Assembly (NCBI RefSeq): GCF_020524765.1
Contig: NZ_JAIVLR010000001.1
Location: forward strand, 434,001-498,000
DNA length: 64,000 nt
Direction: 5' to 3'
DNA from: Qipengyuania gaetbuli
GTDB lineage: Bacteria; Pseudomonadota; Alphaproteobacteria; Sphingomonadales; Sphingomonadaceae
Position 1 is the stretch's first letter. Every line of letters begins with the position of its first letter. Both the position numbers and the translations under genes were made by a program. The notes beneath the pieces are model-generated. The model saw only the letters and a program-made list of their open reading frames with translations. It did no database searches and was not told where the DNA came from. Positions 16,990-26,014 of the stretch are shown here, in pieces.

Positions 16990-17903
16990 GCGACAATTCC
17001 TTGGTAGTGAAGCACCCGGTCGACGACCAGGGCGCCGAACAGGGCAAAGAGATAGGCGATCGAAAACAGGAACAGGCGCTTTTCCGGCCTCATCGTGTCC
17101 CCTTCGACCGGGGTGCGGGTTGCAACCGGGATGGCAAGCGCAATGAAGGCCAGCGTCAGTACGAGCGCGGAAACGCCGTAGATCCAGCCCGTCCCGCCGA
17201 TGTACCAGGGAGCGAGCACCGTCGGCAGCATGAGCAGCGAATAGACCAGCACCTGGCGGCGGGTGGAGCGGTGTCCCTTGACCACCGGCATCATCGGGAT
17301 GCCGGCCTTGGCGTAATCGGTTTCCACGAACAGGGCGAGCGCCCAGAAATGCGGCGGTGTCCACATGAAGATGATCAGGAACAGCAGCACCGGCATCAGC
17401 GTGATGTCGCCCGTCACAGCTACCCAGCCGATCAGCGGCGGGAACGCGCCTGCGCCGCCGCCGATGACGATGTTCTGCGGCGTGCGGGGTTTCAGCCAGA
17501 TCGTATAGATGACCGAATAGTAGAAGATCGAGAAGGCGAGGATCGCGGCCGACAGCCAGTTGATCGCCAGCCCCATGATCACGATCGAGGCACCCGACAG
17601 GAAAAAGCCGAAGTCGCGCGCGTCGGTGCGCGCCATGCGGCCCGACGGCAGCGGGCGGGCACTGGTGCGCTTCATGATCGCGTCGATATCGCTTTCCCAC
17701 CACTGGTTGAGCGCAGCCGCACCGCCTGCCCCCATCGCGATGCACAGGATCGCGGTGAAGCCGAGAATGGGATGGATGTTACCCGGAGCTGCCAGCAAAC
17801 CGCACAGGCCGGTGAAGATCACCAGGCGCATGACGCCCGGCTTGGTCAGCGCGAAGAAATCGCGCCACTCCGCGGGCAATTGGGTGGGGACAGTCTGGGT
17901 CAT
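16986..17903 (-). CDS. ctaB: protoheme IX farnesyltransferase (heme O synthase)
   Basis: A UbiA-family integral membrane prenyltransferase that adds a farnesyl group to heme b, giving heme O, the precursor of heme A. Seen: 305 residues, about nine helices, [15 protein letters not shown] near the start, the polyprenyl-diphosphate binding motif [15 protein letters not shown] (about residues 67-81), and a second loop [17 protein letters not shown]. The start MTQTVP was chosen over the longer frame to 17942. It is in the oxidase cluster but separated from ctaD by a hydrolase gene, and overlaps the next small gene by four bases. Confidence 0.95.
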   Translation of the reverse strand: MTQTVPTQLPAEWRDFFALTKPGVMRLVIFTGLCGLLAAPGNIHPILGFTAILCIAMGAGGAAALNQWWESDIDAIMKRTSARPLPSGRMARTDARDFGFFLSGASIVIMGLAINWLSAAILAFSIFYYSVIYTIWLKPRTPQNIVIGGGAGAFPPLIGWVAVTGDITLMPVLLFLIIFMWTPPHFWALALFVETDYAKAGIPMMPVVKGHRSTRRQVLVYSLLMLPTVLAPWYIGGTGWIYGVSALVLTLAFIALAIPVATRTPVEGDTMRPEKRLFLFSIAYLFALFGALVVDRVLHYQGIVA

Positions 17904-17951
17904 GGGAATCGGGTGCGCATATAGGGGCAAAAACCGCGGCAATAAAGGCTT

Positions 17952-18917
17952 TCAGAGCCTCCCCAGCCAGTCGAGCAGGAGGCGGTTGACCTCTTCGGGC
18001 CGTTCCTGCTGCGTCCAGTGGCCTACACCTTCGAGGATGTGGCCTTCGACCTTGGGCGCGAACATCTTCATCAGCGCAACGGGATCGGTGACCGCTCCGA
18101 AAAGGTAGGTCGCCGGATCACGGGTGCCGCCGATGAACAGGACCGGTTGTTCGATCCGCATGCCCGTCCAGCCTTGCAGCCATTCGTAATCGCGCTCGTG
18201 ATTGCGGTAGCGGTTGAGGGGGCCGCGAAAGCCCGAGGCTTTGAACTCGCCTTCGTAGAAGTCCATGTCCTCCTCGGTCAGCCAGCCTACCGGCTGCGGA
18301 TCGGGCAGGCCTTGCAGGAAGGTCGCGCCATAGGGCTTGTCCCAATAGGCGCCCGGCGGCACGTCGCCGCTGATCGAATACATCATCCGCTGGACCCAGT
18401 CGCGCGGATCCTTCTCGGCCTCCGCCTCGGCCACACCCTCTGCCTGGAAATACTCCTGGTAGAAGAACCTGCCTTGCGAAATGAAGTGTTCGTGGAACAC
18501 CTCGGTGAAGGGGCGGCTGGGCACACCTGCGAAGGGGACGGACAGGCCTGCCACGGCCGAGAAATGCTCCGGCTGCGTCAGCGCGGTGTTCCACACGATC
18601 GGCGCGCCCCAGTCGTGACCGACCAGGATTGCCGGGCTGTCGGGCTGGAGCGCGTGCTTCAGACCGACGAGATCGCCCACGATGCGTTCCATCGCATAGG
18701 CTTCGACCGGATGCGGCTTGTCCGAGCCGCCATAGCCGCGAACGTCGATCGCGCAGGCCGTGTAGCCTGCGTCGGCGACAGGGCCGATCTGGTGGCGCCA
18801 GCTGTACCAGCTTTCGGGAAAGCCGTGGACCATGATAACCAGCGGCCCCTCGCCCTCGACAGCGCAGCGCAGGCTCAGTTCGCCTACCTCGATGGTCCGC
18901 ATTTCGGGCATGGTCAT
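17952..18917 (-). CDS. alpha/beta hydrolase, epoxide hydrolase-like
   Basis: A 321-residue cytosolic hydrolase. Seen: the oxyanion motif HGFPESW, the nucleophile motif GHDWGA with Asp (about residue 101), and a C-terminal VGHW with the likely catalytic His, plus a cap domain of about 110 residues in between. An Asp nucleophile indicates epoxide hydrolase or haloalkane dehalogenase chemistry rather than esterase. It lies inside the cytochrome oxidase cluster, between ctaD and ctaB on the same strand, but a strong terminator separates it from ctaD. No direct link with respiration is evident. A second such enzyme is encoded at 39672-40574. Confidence 0.86.
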   Translation of the reverse strand: MTMPEMRTIEVGELSLRCAVEGEGPLVIMVHGFPESWYSWRHQIGPVADAGYTACAIDVRGYGGSDKPHPVEAYAMERIVGDLVGLKHALQPDSPAILVGHDWGAPIVWNTALTQPEHFSAVAGLSVPFAGVPSRPFTEVFHEHFISQGRFFYQEYFQAEGVAEAEAEKDPRDWVQRMMYSISGDVPPGAYWDKPYGATFLQGLPDPQPVGWLTEEDMDFYEGEFKASGFRGPLNRYRNHERDYEWLQGWTGMRIEQPVLFIGGTRDPATYLFGAVTDPVALMKMFAPKVEGHILEGVGHWTQQERPEEVNRLLLDWLGRL

Positions 18918-18940
18918 TCCTCGTCTCGCGCAAAAGAAAA

Positions 18941-18966
18941 CGGCCGGCCCCTCATGGGACCGGCCG
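18941..18966 (-). terminator. intrinsic terminator after ctaD
   Basis: Inverted repeat with arms CGGCCGG (18941-18947) and CCGGCCG (18960-18966), extended inside by further GC pairs. On the minus strand it is followed by TTTTCTTTTG. It would end the ctaC-ctaD transcript before the hydrolase gene. Confidence 0.8.
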
Positions 18967-18993
18967 CTTTGTCATGTCCAGCTATAGCTACGC

Positions 18994-20709
18994 TCAGGCC
19001 GTTGCAGGCTTGCCGTCGCCAATGTGGTCGTGGTGGTCGTGGTGGTCCTCGATCACCGGCAGTTCGCTGAACTGGTGGAACGGCGGCGGGCTCGACAGGC
19101 TCCACTCGAGCGTGGTCGCACCCTCGCCCCAGTAGTTGTCTTCGGCCTTCTTGCCGGCGACGAAGGCATACAGGATGTTCACGAAGAACAGGACCATCGA
19201 AGCGGCCATGATCATGTAGCCGAGCGTGCTGATCTCGTTCCAGTAGGTGTATGCATCCGCATAGTCTGGATAGCGACGCGGCATGCCCTGCCAGCCCAGG
19301 AAGTGCTGGGGGAAGAAGATCACGTTCACGCCGATGAAGAAGCCCCAGAAGTGGAGGTGCGACAGGAGCTCGGAATGCATCCGGCCGCTCATCTTCGGGA
19401 ACCAGTAGTAGAAGCCGGCGAACATCGAGAACACCGCACCCATCGACAGAACGTAGTGGAAGTGCGCCACCACGAAGTAGGTGTCGTGCACTACGTCGTC
19501 CACGCCGCCGTTGGCGAGGTAGACGCCGGTCACGCCGCCGACGGTGAAGAGGAAGATGAAGCCCAGGGCCCAGACCATGGGCGACTTGAACTCGATCGAG
19601 CCGCCCCACATCGTGGCGATCCAGCTGAAGATCTTCACGCCGGTCGGAACCGCGATGACCATGGTGGCCGCGGTGAAGTACATCTTCGTGTTCACGTCGA
19701 GGCCGACGGTGTACATGTGGTGGGCCCACACAACGAAGCCGACGACGCCGATCGCGACCATGGCGTAGGCCATGCCGAGGTAGCCGAAGACCGGCTTGCG
19801 GCTGAAGGTGGCGACGATCTGCGAGATCATGCCGAAGCCCGGCAGGATCATGATGTAGACTTCGGGGTGGCCGAAGAACCAGAACAGGTGCTGGTAAAGG
19901 ATCGGGTCACCACCGCCTGCGGGGTCGAAGAAGGTCGTGCCGAAGTTACGGTCCGTCAGCAGCATGGTGATGGCGGCGGCAAGCACCGGCAGGGCCAGCA
20001 GCAGGAGGAATGCGGTAACCAGCACCGACCACACGAACAGCGGCATCTTGTGCAGGGTCATGCCCGGCGCGCGCATGTTGAAGATGGTGGTGATGAAGTT
20101 GGTCGCACCGAGGATGGAGCCTGCGCCCGCAAGGTGCAGCGAGAAGATCGCGAAGTCCACGGCAGGGCCGGTCGAACCGGTGGTCGACAGCGGCGCATAG
20201 ACGGTCCAGCCCACGCCGGCGCCCGGCCCGATACCGCCGGGCACGAACAGCGAGAACAGCAGCGAGAAGAAGCCCGCCACGGTCAGCCAGAACGAGATGT
20301 TGTTCATACGCGGGAACGCCATGTCCGGCGCACCGATCATCAGCGGGACGAACCAGTTGCCGAAGCCACCGATCATCGCCGGCATGACCATGAAGAAGAC
20401 CATGATCAGGCCGTGCGCGGTGATAAACACGTTCCACATGTGGAGCGCTGCATCGATGTCGGTCGAACCGCCCATGAGCTGCGCCCAGTACTGGAGGTAC
20501 TGGATGCCGGGTTCGGCCAGTTCCACGCGCATGATGCCCGAAATCGCGCCACCCACGATACCCGCGATAATCGCGAAGATCAGGTAGAGCGTACCGATGT
20601 CCTTGTGGTTGGTGGACATGAACCAGCGCGCGAAGAAGCCGGGCTTGTGGTCGGCATCGTGCGCGTGGTCGTCGTGGTGGGCCTGGAAGCTGTCGGCGGT
20701 AGTGGCCAT
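18994..20709 (-). CDS. ctaD: cytochrome c oxidase subunit I, aa3 type
   Basis: The 571-residue catalytic subunit, with 12 helices, heme a and the heme a3-CuB centre. Seen: [12 protein letters not shown] at the start, a D-channel-like loop with [26 protein letters not shown] containing the Glu that marks A1-family oxidases, the CuB histidine pair in [11 protein letters not shown]-channel residues in [26 protein letters not shown] (read in two parts), and [15 protein letters not shown] with the heme a3 and heme a ligands. It follows ctaC by 53 bases. Short His/Asp-rich tails flank the core at both ends ([12 protein letters not shown] and EDHHDHHDH), a common feature of this family. Confidence 0.98.
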   Translation of the reverse strand: MATTADSFQAHHDDHAHDADHKPGFFARWFMSTNHKDIGTLYLIFAIIAGIVGGAISGIMRVELAEPGIQYLQYWAQLMGGSTDIDAALHMWNVFITAHGLIMVFFMVMPAMIGGFGNWFVPLMIGAPDMAFPRMNNISFWLTVAGFFSLLFSLFVPGGIGPGAGVGWTVYAPLSTTGSTGPAVDFAIFSLHLAGAGSILGATNFITTIFNMRAPGMTLHKMPLFVWSVLVTAFLLLLALPVLAAAITMLLTDRNFGTTFFDPAGGGDPILYQHLFWFFGHPEVYIMILPGFGMISQIVATFSRKPVFGYLGMAYAMVAIGVVGFVVWAHHMYTVGLDVNTKMYFTAATMVIAVPTGVKIFSWIATMWGGSIEFKSPMVWALGFIFLFTVGGVTGVYLANGGVDDVVHDTYFVVAHFHYVLSMGAVFSMFAGFYYWFPKMSGRMHSELLSHLHFWGFFIGVNVIFFPQHFLGWQGMPRRYPDYADAYTYWNEISTLGYMIMAASMVLFFVNILYAFVAGKKAEDNYWGEGATTLEWSLSSPPPFHQFSELPVIEDHHDHHDHIGDGKPATA

Positions 20710-20762
20710 CTTGCTATACTCTCGAATGCGTGTTCGTCGGTCGGACTAGTTCTAAACGTCGA

Positions 20763-21842
20763 TCAGGTGGTCGGGTTCTCGACCGGGAGTTCCCCGGCAC
20801 CGGCCGCACCTTCGACTGCGCTTTCCGGCTGCTGGACCGGGGCTGCTGCGGGAGCGGCTTCGACACCCTCCTCTTCGGCACCGGCGATCTTGCCGCCCTG
20901 CGCCAGGACCCATGCGTTGTACTGATCAAGCGGAAGAGCTTCGACCGCGATTGGCATGTAGGCGTGGCGTGCACCGCACAGTTCGGAGCACTGGCCGTAG
21001 TAAACGCCCGGCTTCTCGATGATCAGGATCTTCTCGTTGAGGCGACCCGGCACCGCGTCAAGCTTGAACCACAGGCTCGGCACGGCGAACGAGTGGATCA
21101 CGTCGGCAGCGGTAATCTGCATGCGGATCGGCACGCCCACCGGAACGACCATGCGGTTGTCGACGGCCAGCTGGTGCGGCTCGCCGCGGGCTTCTGCCTC
21201 GGCATCGTCGAGCATGTTCGAGATGATTTCGAAGTCGCCGTTGTCGGGATAGGTATAGCCCCAGTACCACTGGTAGCCGGTCACCTTGACCGTGATCGCA
21301 TCCTTCGGGATCGGCTCGTACTGCTTGGCAATCAGCGTGATCGAGGGGATCGCGATCGCGAGCAGGATGAGTGCGGGGACGACAGTCCAGATGACTTCGA
21401 TCAGCGTGTTGTGGCTGGTCTTCGACGGAACCGGGTTCGCCTTACGACGGTAACGGAACACCGTGTAAAGCAGCAGCACGAGAACGAAGACGCTGATGCC
21501 AACCATCACCCAGATGAGACCCACGTGGAGGCCATAGGCGAATTCGCCGGTTTCCGAGAACTGCGGCTGGATGTCGAAACCGCGATCCACCGGCATCCCG
21601 ATTCCCTCGGTCGGCTTCATCGGCGTGTAGGCGGCTGCGCCTTCAGCGACCGCATCGGCATCGGCAACGTCGGCGGCTTCGGCCGGATCGACAGATTCGA
21701 GCTGGGTGGTCGCCGTGGTTTCGGCAGCTTCCTGCGCGAGGGCAGGCTGCACGCCGACTACCAGTGCAAAGGCCATTGCAAGGCTGGCGACAATCCGGTG
21801 GAAACCGAGAATTTTCATCGTCTTGGCACTCTTTCGTGTCAT
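20763..21842 (-). CDS. ctaC: cytochrome c oxidase subunit II
   Basis: The CuA-bearing subunit that accepts electrons from cytochrome c. Seen in 359 residues: a signal peptide (IVASLAMAFALVVGVQPALAQ), an Ala/Glu/Asp-rich linker, two membrane helices (VGLIWVMVGISVFVLVLLLYTVF and IEVIWTVVPALILLAIAIP, each within 20-25 residues), VTGYQWYWGYTYPD, and the CuA site YYGQCSELCGARHAYM with both cysteines, His and Met. A C-terminal Ala/Glu/Pro-rich tail of about 40 residues is extra. Start ATGs at 21842 and 21818 are both possible; neither has a strong ribosome site. The gene is divergent from pyrE across 200 bases that must hold both promoters. Confidence 0.96.
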   Translation of the reverse strand: MTRKSAKTMKILGFHRIVASLAMAFALVVGVQPALAQEAAETTATTQLESVDPAEAADVADADAVAEGAAAYTPMKPTEGIGMPVDRGFDIQPQFSETGEFAYGLHVGLIWVMVGISVFVLVLLLYTVFRYRRKANPVPSKTSHNTLIEVIWTVVPALILLAIAIPSITLIAKQYEPIPKDAITVKVTGYQWYWGYTYPDNGDFEIISNMLDDAEAEARGEPHQLAVDNRMVVPVGVPIRMQITAADVIHSFAVPSLWFKLDAVPGRLNEKILIIEKPGVYYGQCSELCGARHAYMPIAVEALPLDQYNAWVLAQGGKIAGAEEEGVEAAPAAAPVQQPESAVEGAAGAGELPVENPTT

Positions 21843-22042
21843 GTCATCTTCCGGACCACCCCGACGGTCGACCATCCTTAAGGACGCATTCGGCACAGGG
21901 GCATGCGACCCTGCAAGCAGGGCCCGGTTGGGCCGCCCTATAGGCAGGACTGGCGCGCTCCTCAAGCGGTTGACCGATAAAAATGTGCATGCCGCTTTGC
22001 CTCTTGCGCAATCGGCCGCAAGGCGCTTTGAGCCTTTGCCAT

Positions 22043-22624
22043 ATGACCGAAGACGACATCCTCCAGGAATTCCGTGCCAGCGAAGCCTTGCTCGAAGGCC
22101 ATTTCAAGCTCTCCAGCGGGCGCCATAGCGGGCATTACCTGCAATGCGCACGCGTGCTGATGAACCCCGACCGGGCCGGCCGGCTGGCGCTGGCGCTGGC
22201 TCAGAAGATCCCGCGCGAAATCCGCAGCCAGATCGATGTCGTGATCAGCCCGGCCATGGGCGGCATCATCATCGGCCAGGAAATGGGCCGCGCACTGGGC
22301 AAGGACGCGATGTTCCTTGAACGCCCCGACGGCGTGTTCCACCTGCGCCGCGGCTTCCGCATCGATGAAGGCGCAAAGGTGCTGATGGTCGAAGACGTCG
22401 TCACCACCGGTCTTTCCAGCCGCGAGGCGATCGACGCCGTCGCGCGCGAAGGAGGTGAAGTAATCGCAGAGGTGGCGCTGGTCGACCGCAGCAACGGCAC
22501 GGCCGATCTCGGCGTTCCGTTCTTCCCGCTTATCGACATCAACTTCCCGACCTATGCCGAGGATGAACTGCCCGCGGAACTCGCAGCCGTGCCGGTGACC
22601 AAGCCGGGGAGCCGCGCCGCTTGA
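22043..22624 (+). CDS. pyrE: orotate phosphoribosyltransferase
   Basis: Joins orotate and PRPP to give OMP in pyrimidine biosynthesis. Seen in 193 residues: [17 protein letters not shown] near the start, [13 protein letters not shown], and the PRPP-binding signature [18 protein letters not shown] (about residues 115-132). The length suits the archaeal/alphaproteobacterial class. The start at MTEDDIL is the first good candidate; the longer frame adds 20 unlike residues. The stop overlaps the pdxJ start as TTGA. Together with pdxJ, acpS and lepB it forms a run seen widely in Sphingomonadales. Confidence 0.95.
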   Translation: MTEDDILQEFRASEALLEGHFKLSSGRHSGHYLQCARVLMNPDRAGRLALALAQKIPREIRSQIDVVISPAMGGIIIGQEMGRALGKDAMFLERPDGVFHLRRGFRIDEGAKVLMVEDVVTTGLSSREAIDAVAREGGEVIAEVALVDRSNGTADLGVPFFPLIDINFPTYAEDELPAELAAVPVTKPGSRAA

Positions 22625-23361
22625 CCCGCCCCTTGCGCCTCGGGGTCAACATCGACCACGTCGCGACCATCCGCAACGCGCGCGGAGGGGACCATCCCGA
22701 TCCGGTGCGCGCTGCCGAAATCGTTGCCCGGGTCGGCGGTGACGGCATTACCGCGCATCTGCGCGAAGACCGCCGCCACATCCGCGATGCGGACCTGCGC
22801 CGCATCCAGGAAGCGACCGATTTGCCGCTCAACCTGGAAATGGCCGCGACCGAGGAAATGCTCGAAATCGCGCTTTCGCACCGGCCGCACGCCGCCTGCA
22901 TCGTCCCGGAAAAACGGGAAGAGCGCACGACCGAAGGCGGGCTGGACGCGGCCGGCCAGCACAACACGCTCGCCCCGATCGTGTGGAAACTGAAGGACAA
23001 CGGCATCCGCGTCTCGCTCTTCATCGAGGCGGACGAACGGCAGCTCGACGCGGCACTCAAGCTCGGCGTCCCCGTGGTCGAGTTCCACACCGGCGAGTAT
23101 GCCCACGCGCACCTTGCCGGCGACAGCGAGAAAACGGCGCGCGAGTTGAAGCGCATTGCCGACATGGCCGCGCTTGCCGCCAAGAACGGGATCGAGCCGC
23201 ACGCCGGCCACGGCCTCACTTACGAAAACGTGCAGCCCATCGCCGCCATCCCGCAGATCGCGGAGCTCAACATCGGCCACTACCTTGTCGGTGAGGCGGT
23301 GTTCGTCGGGCTGGAACAGGCCGTGCGGCACATGCGCGAGCTGATGGACGAGGCCCGGTGA
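22621..23361 (+). CDS. pdxJ: pyridoxine 5'-phosphate synthase
   Basis: PdxJ condenses 3-amino-1-hydroxyacetone phosphate with deoxyxylulose phosphate to form pyridoxine phosphate, the last ring-forming step of DXP-dependent vitamin B6 synthesis. Seen in 246 residues: [17 protein letters not shown] at the start, [14 protein letters not shown], and [12 protein letters not shown], all conserved family segments. The start is a TTG at 22621 overlapping the pyrE stop (TTGA); no ATG is available before the conserved N-terminus. The stop overlaps the next start as GTGA. Confidence 0.96.
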   Translation: MTRPLRLGVNIDHVATIRNARGGDHPDPVRAAEIVARVGGDGITAHLREDRRHIRDADLRRIQEATDLPLNLEMAATEEMLEIALSHRPHAACIVPEKREERTTEGGLDAAGQHNTLAPIVWKLKDNGIRVSLFIEADERQLDAALKLGVPVVEFHTGEYAHAHLAGDSEKTARELKRIADMAALAAKNGIEPHAGHGLTYENVQPIAAIPQIAELNIGHYLVGEAVFVGLEQAVRHMRELMDEAR

Positions 23362-23630
23362 ACGAGTCCGGCCTGACCCGCGCGGAGAAATTCTGGGCGG
23401 CGGCTGCCGTCATTCCCTTCCTGCTGAGCATCGCGCTTCTCGGCATCGCGATATCGCGCCAGACCTTCCTTGCCTTCGCCATCGGCTGGCCGATTATCCA
23501 GGTCATCGGATACGCCGGCTCGTTCAAGCGTTCGGGAGGGCAGATCGACCACCCGCTGGTGAAGACCCAGGTGTGGCTGCACTGGATGATGATTGCCATG
23601 CTGGGCCTTATTCTCATGAGAGTTCTATGA
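23358..23630 (+). CDS. small membrane protein between pdxJ and acpS
   Basis: A 90-residue protein with three hydrophobic segments ([52 protein letters not shown]), so probably an inner-membrane protein with three helices. The GTG start overlaps the pdxJ stop (GTGA), and its stop overlaps the acpS start (ATGA), so it is firmly inside the operon and very likely translated. No function is recognised. Small hypothetical membrane proteins at this position occur in related genomes, from memory. Confidence 0.8.
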   Translation: MNESGLTRAEKFWAAAAVIPFLLSIALLGIAISRQTFLAFAIGWPIIQVIGYAGSFKRSGGQIDHPLVKTQVWLHWMMIAMLGLILMRVL

Positions 23631-24028
23631 TCATCGGAATGGGTTCCGACCTCTGCAATATCGAGCGTATCCAGAATTCGCTCGACCGGTTCGGCGACCG
23701 CTTCGAGCAGCGCGTCTTCACCGAAATCGAGATCGCCAAGGCGCGGCGGCGGCCCTTCACCATTGCCGGAACCTACGCCAAGCGGTTCGCCGCCAAGGAG
23801 GCCTTTTCCAAGGCCGTGGGCACGGGCTTTCGCCGCGGCGTCTTCATGAAGCATATCGGCGTCGTCAACGCGCCCTCGGGCGCCCCGACGCTGGCGCTCG
23901 AAGGCGGCGCTGCGCAAAGGCTTGCCGAAATGGTGCCGCACGGCCATGAGCCGCGCATTCATCTCACCCTCACCGACGATCATCCATGGGCGCAGGCCTT
24001 CGTCATCATCGAGGCCTATCCCCTTTGA
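23627..24028 (+). CDS. acpS: holo-[acyl-carrier-protein] synthase
   Basis: AcpS moves phosphopantetheine from CoA to the serine of acyl carrier protein. Seen in 133 residues: [15 protein letters not shown] with the Mg-binding Asp (about residue 8), [15 protein letters not shown] with the catalytic Glu and Lys, and the C-terminal [16 protein letters not shown]. Length fits the trimeric AcpS class. The ATG overlaps the previous stop (ATGA). The stop overlaps the lepB start as TTGA. Confidence 0.95.
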   Translation: MIIGMGSDLCNIERIQNSLDRFGDRFEQRVFTEIEIAKARRRPFTIAGTYAKRFAAKEAFSKAVGTGFRRGVFMKHIGVVNAPSGAPTLALEGGAAQRLAEMVPHGHEPRIHLTLTDDHPWAQAFVIIEAYPL

Positions 24029-24897
24029 GTACCGATACCCCCGCCGTGACCGAACCCAAGACCACCGAGAAGACCGACGAGAAAGTCGACTGGCTCGCCG
24101 AACTGCGCGGCCTGTTCCTGATGCTGCTGGCAGTCTTCGCCTTTCACAGCTTCGTGGCGAAGCCGTTCTACATCCCGTCGGAATCGATGCTGCCCAACCT
24201 GCTGGTCGGGGACCGGCTGGTGGTCAGCAAGTATCCCTATGGCTGGAACTGGTCCTCGGTCAGCTTCCACCTTGCCCCGCGCGGCGACTGGCGTCTGATG
24301 GGGTCCACGCCCGAATATGGCGACATCGTGATCCCCGTGCACCCCGAACGGGACGAGGATTACATCAAGCGCGTGGTCGCCCTGCCCGGCGACAAGATCG
24401 AGGTCCGCCGCGGACGCATCATCCTCAACGGGAACCCTGTGCCTCAGGCCGTCGAACCCGCGCGCGACCTTCCAGTCGACGCGAACTCTACCTGCTACGG
24501 CTTCGGCGACCCGACCTTCCTCGTTACCGACGACAGCGGCAAGGATGTCTGCCGCGTTCCCGTCCTGCGCGAAACGCTGCCCAATGGCGCCAACTATCTC
24601 GTGATCGATCACGCCAATACCGAACTCGACAATTTCGACGAGATGACCATTCCCGAAGGCCACGTATTCGTGATGGGCGACAACCGCGACCATTCGTCCG
24701 ACAGCCGCGAACTGAATTCCTCGCGCGGGCTCCTGGGCCCGGTTCCGCTGGAAAACATCGGCGGCCGTGCCGAATTCATCACCTTCTCGCTCGACGGGAC
24801 GACCTCGCTCAACCCGGTGACCTGGTTTACGAGCTTGCGCGAAGGGCGCGCGTGGACCACCCTGCGTCCGGCAGTCGCGCAGGAGAATCAGCGGTAA
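24025..24897 (+). CDS. lepB: signal peptidase I
   Basis: An inner-membrane serine/lysine protease that cleaves Sec and Tat signal peptides on the periplasmic side. Seen in 290 residues: one membrane helix ([16 protein letters not shown]), the nucleophile Ser54 in [11 protein letters not shown], the general-base Lys in [13 protein letters not shown], and [15 protein letters not shown]. The start is a TTG at 24025 that overlaps the acpS stop as TTGA; a GTG at 24046 is the next option. In many relatives rnc and era follow lepB, but here an AI-2E-type permease does. Confidence 0.95.
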   Translation: MSTDTPAVTEPKTTEKTDEKVDWLAELRGLFLMLLAVFAFHSFVAKPFYIPSESMLPNLLVGDRLVVSKYPYGWNWSSVSFHLAPRGDWRLMGSTPEYGDIVIPVHPERDEDYIKRVVALPGDKIEVRRGRIILNGNPVPQAVEPARDLPVDANSTCYGFGDPTFLVTDDSGKDVCRVPVLRETLPNGANYLVIDHANTELDNFDEMTIPEGHVFVMGDNRDHSSDSRELNSSRGLLGPVPLENIGGRAEFITFSLDGTTSLNPVTWFTSLREGRAWTTLRPAVAQENQR

Positions 24898-26013
24898 ATG
24901 TCTGAAAAAGGGCCTTCCTACGAACCCGACCGGACAATCGCAGCGGCCCAAGACCACCCGGGCAAGAGCCCCGCATACATCGGCGATCCACGCCTGCGTT
25001 TCGAAGCGGGGCGCGCGCTGGTCTGGGGCCTCGTCATCGGCCTGATCGCGCTGGCGGTCCACATTTCCCAGTCCCTGCTGGTCATTTTCGGAGCCATGGT
25101 ATTCGGCTGCATGGTCGACGGCGGCGCGCGTCTGCTGGGCAAGTTCTTGCCCATCGGGCGCAGTTGGCGCGTCGCCATCGTGCTCTTGCTTGCCACCGCA
25201 TTCCTGCTCTGGCTGGGCTATTTCGCAGGCTCGCAGATCTCGCAGCAGGCTGCGCAATTCCCCGCGATCATCAACGAACAGCTGGGCAAGCTGATCGCCT
25301 ATATGCGCGACCAGGGCTTTGCCATCCACACCGAGAATATCGAGAATTTCGCCAGCAGCATGGCCAGCGGCGTCGGCACCGTCACCAAGGCGATCGGCGG
25401 CATCTTCGGCGGGCTGACGACGGTCCTGCTGATCGTTATCATCGGCATCTACTTCGCCATCGACCCGCGCATCTACGAGCGCGGCGTTGCCTGGATGGTG
25501 CCTTCGCACCGGCGCGAGGCTTTTTACGATACGCTGAGCTACCAGGCCTATACGCTGCGCCGCCTGCTGGCCGGGCGCCTCGTCGGCATGGTGGCGGAAG
25601 GCATATTCACCTGGGCCCTGCTCGCGATCTACGGCGTACCCATGGCTGCCCTGCTGGGCCTGCTGACCGGCCTGCTTGCCTTCATCCCGAATATCGGCGC
25701 CATCATCTCGGGCGTGCTGATGGTCCTCGTCGGGTTCTCGGGCGGGGTCGACATGGGACTCTACACGATCTTCGTCTATTTCCTCGTCCAGAACTTCGAC
25801 GGCTACGTCCTTGTGCCCATGATCGCGAAGAAGACGGTGGACCTGGCACCCGGGCTCGTCCTTTCCGCGCAGCTGATTTTCGGCGTCCTGTTCGGCATCC
25901 TCGGCCTCGCGCTGGCCGATCCGATGCTCGCCATGATCAAGGTCGCGCTGGAGCGCCGGTCCGCGCGGCTCGATGCAGAAGGCGAGACAGAACCGCAGGA
26001 GGCGACGGCCTGA
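24898..26013 (+). CDS. AI-2E family permease (UPF0118 type)
   Basis: A 371-residue inner-membrane protein with about eight hydrophobic helices. Seen: the family pattern of an N-terminal helical pair, a long polar central loop (about residues 110-190) with IYFAIDPRIYERG, then AGRLVGMVAEGIFTW and the conserved LLTGLLAFIPNIGAIIS and DGYVLVPMIAKK near the C-terminus. Members of the family have been linked to autoinducer-2 export or to Na+/H+ exchange; the substrate here is unknown. The start directly follows the lepB stop, so it is in the same transcript. Confidence 0.87.
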   Translation: MSEKGPSYEPDRTIAAAQDHPGKSPAYIGDPRLRFEAGRALVWGLVIGLIALAVHISQSLLVIFGAMVFGCMVDGGARLLGKFLPIGRSWRVAIVLLLATAFLLWLGYFAGSQISQQAAQFPAIINEQLGKLIAYMRDQGFAIHTENIENFASSMASGVGTVTKAIGGIFGGLTTVLLIVIIGIYFAIDPRIYERGVAWMVPSHRREAFYDTLSYQAYTLRRLLAGRLVGMVAEGIFTWALLAIYGVPMAALLGLLTGLLAFIPNIGAIISGVLMVLVGFSGGVDMGLYTIFVYFLVQNFDGYVLVPMIAKKTVDLAPGLVLSAQLIFGVLFGILGLALADPMLAMIKVALERRSARLDAEGETEPQEATA

Positions 26014-26014
26014 G

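Noticed and set aside
19024-20925. A 633-residue open frame on the plus strand
   Set aside because: It lies opposite ctaD and ctaC. Its His/Glu/Arg-rich composition is that of an antisense shadow in GC-rich DNA, and it has no family motif.
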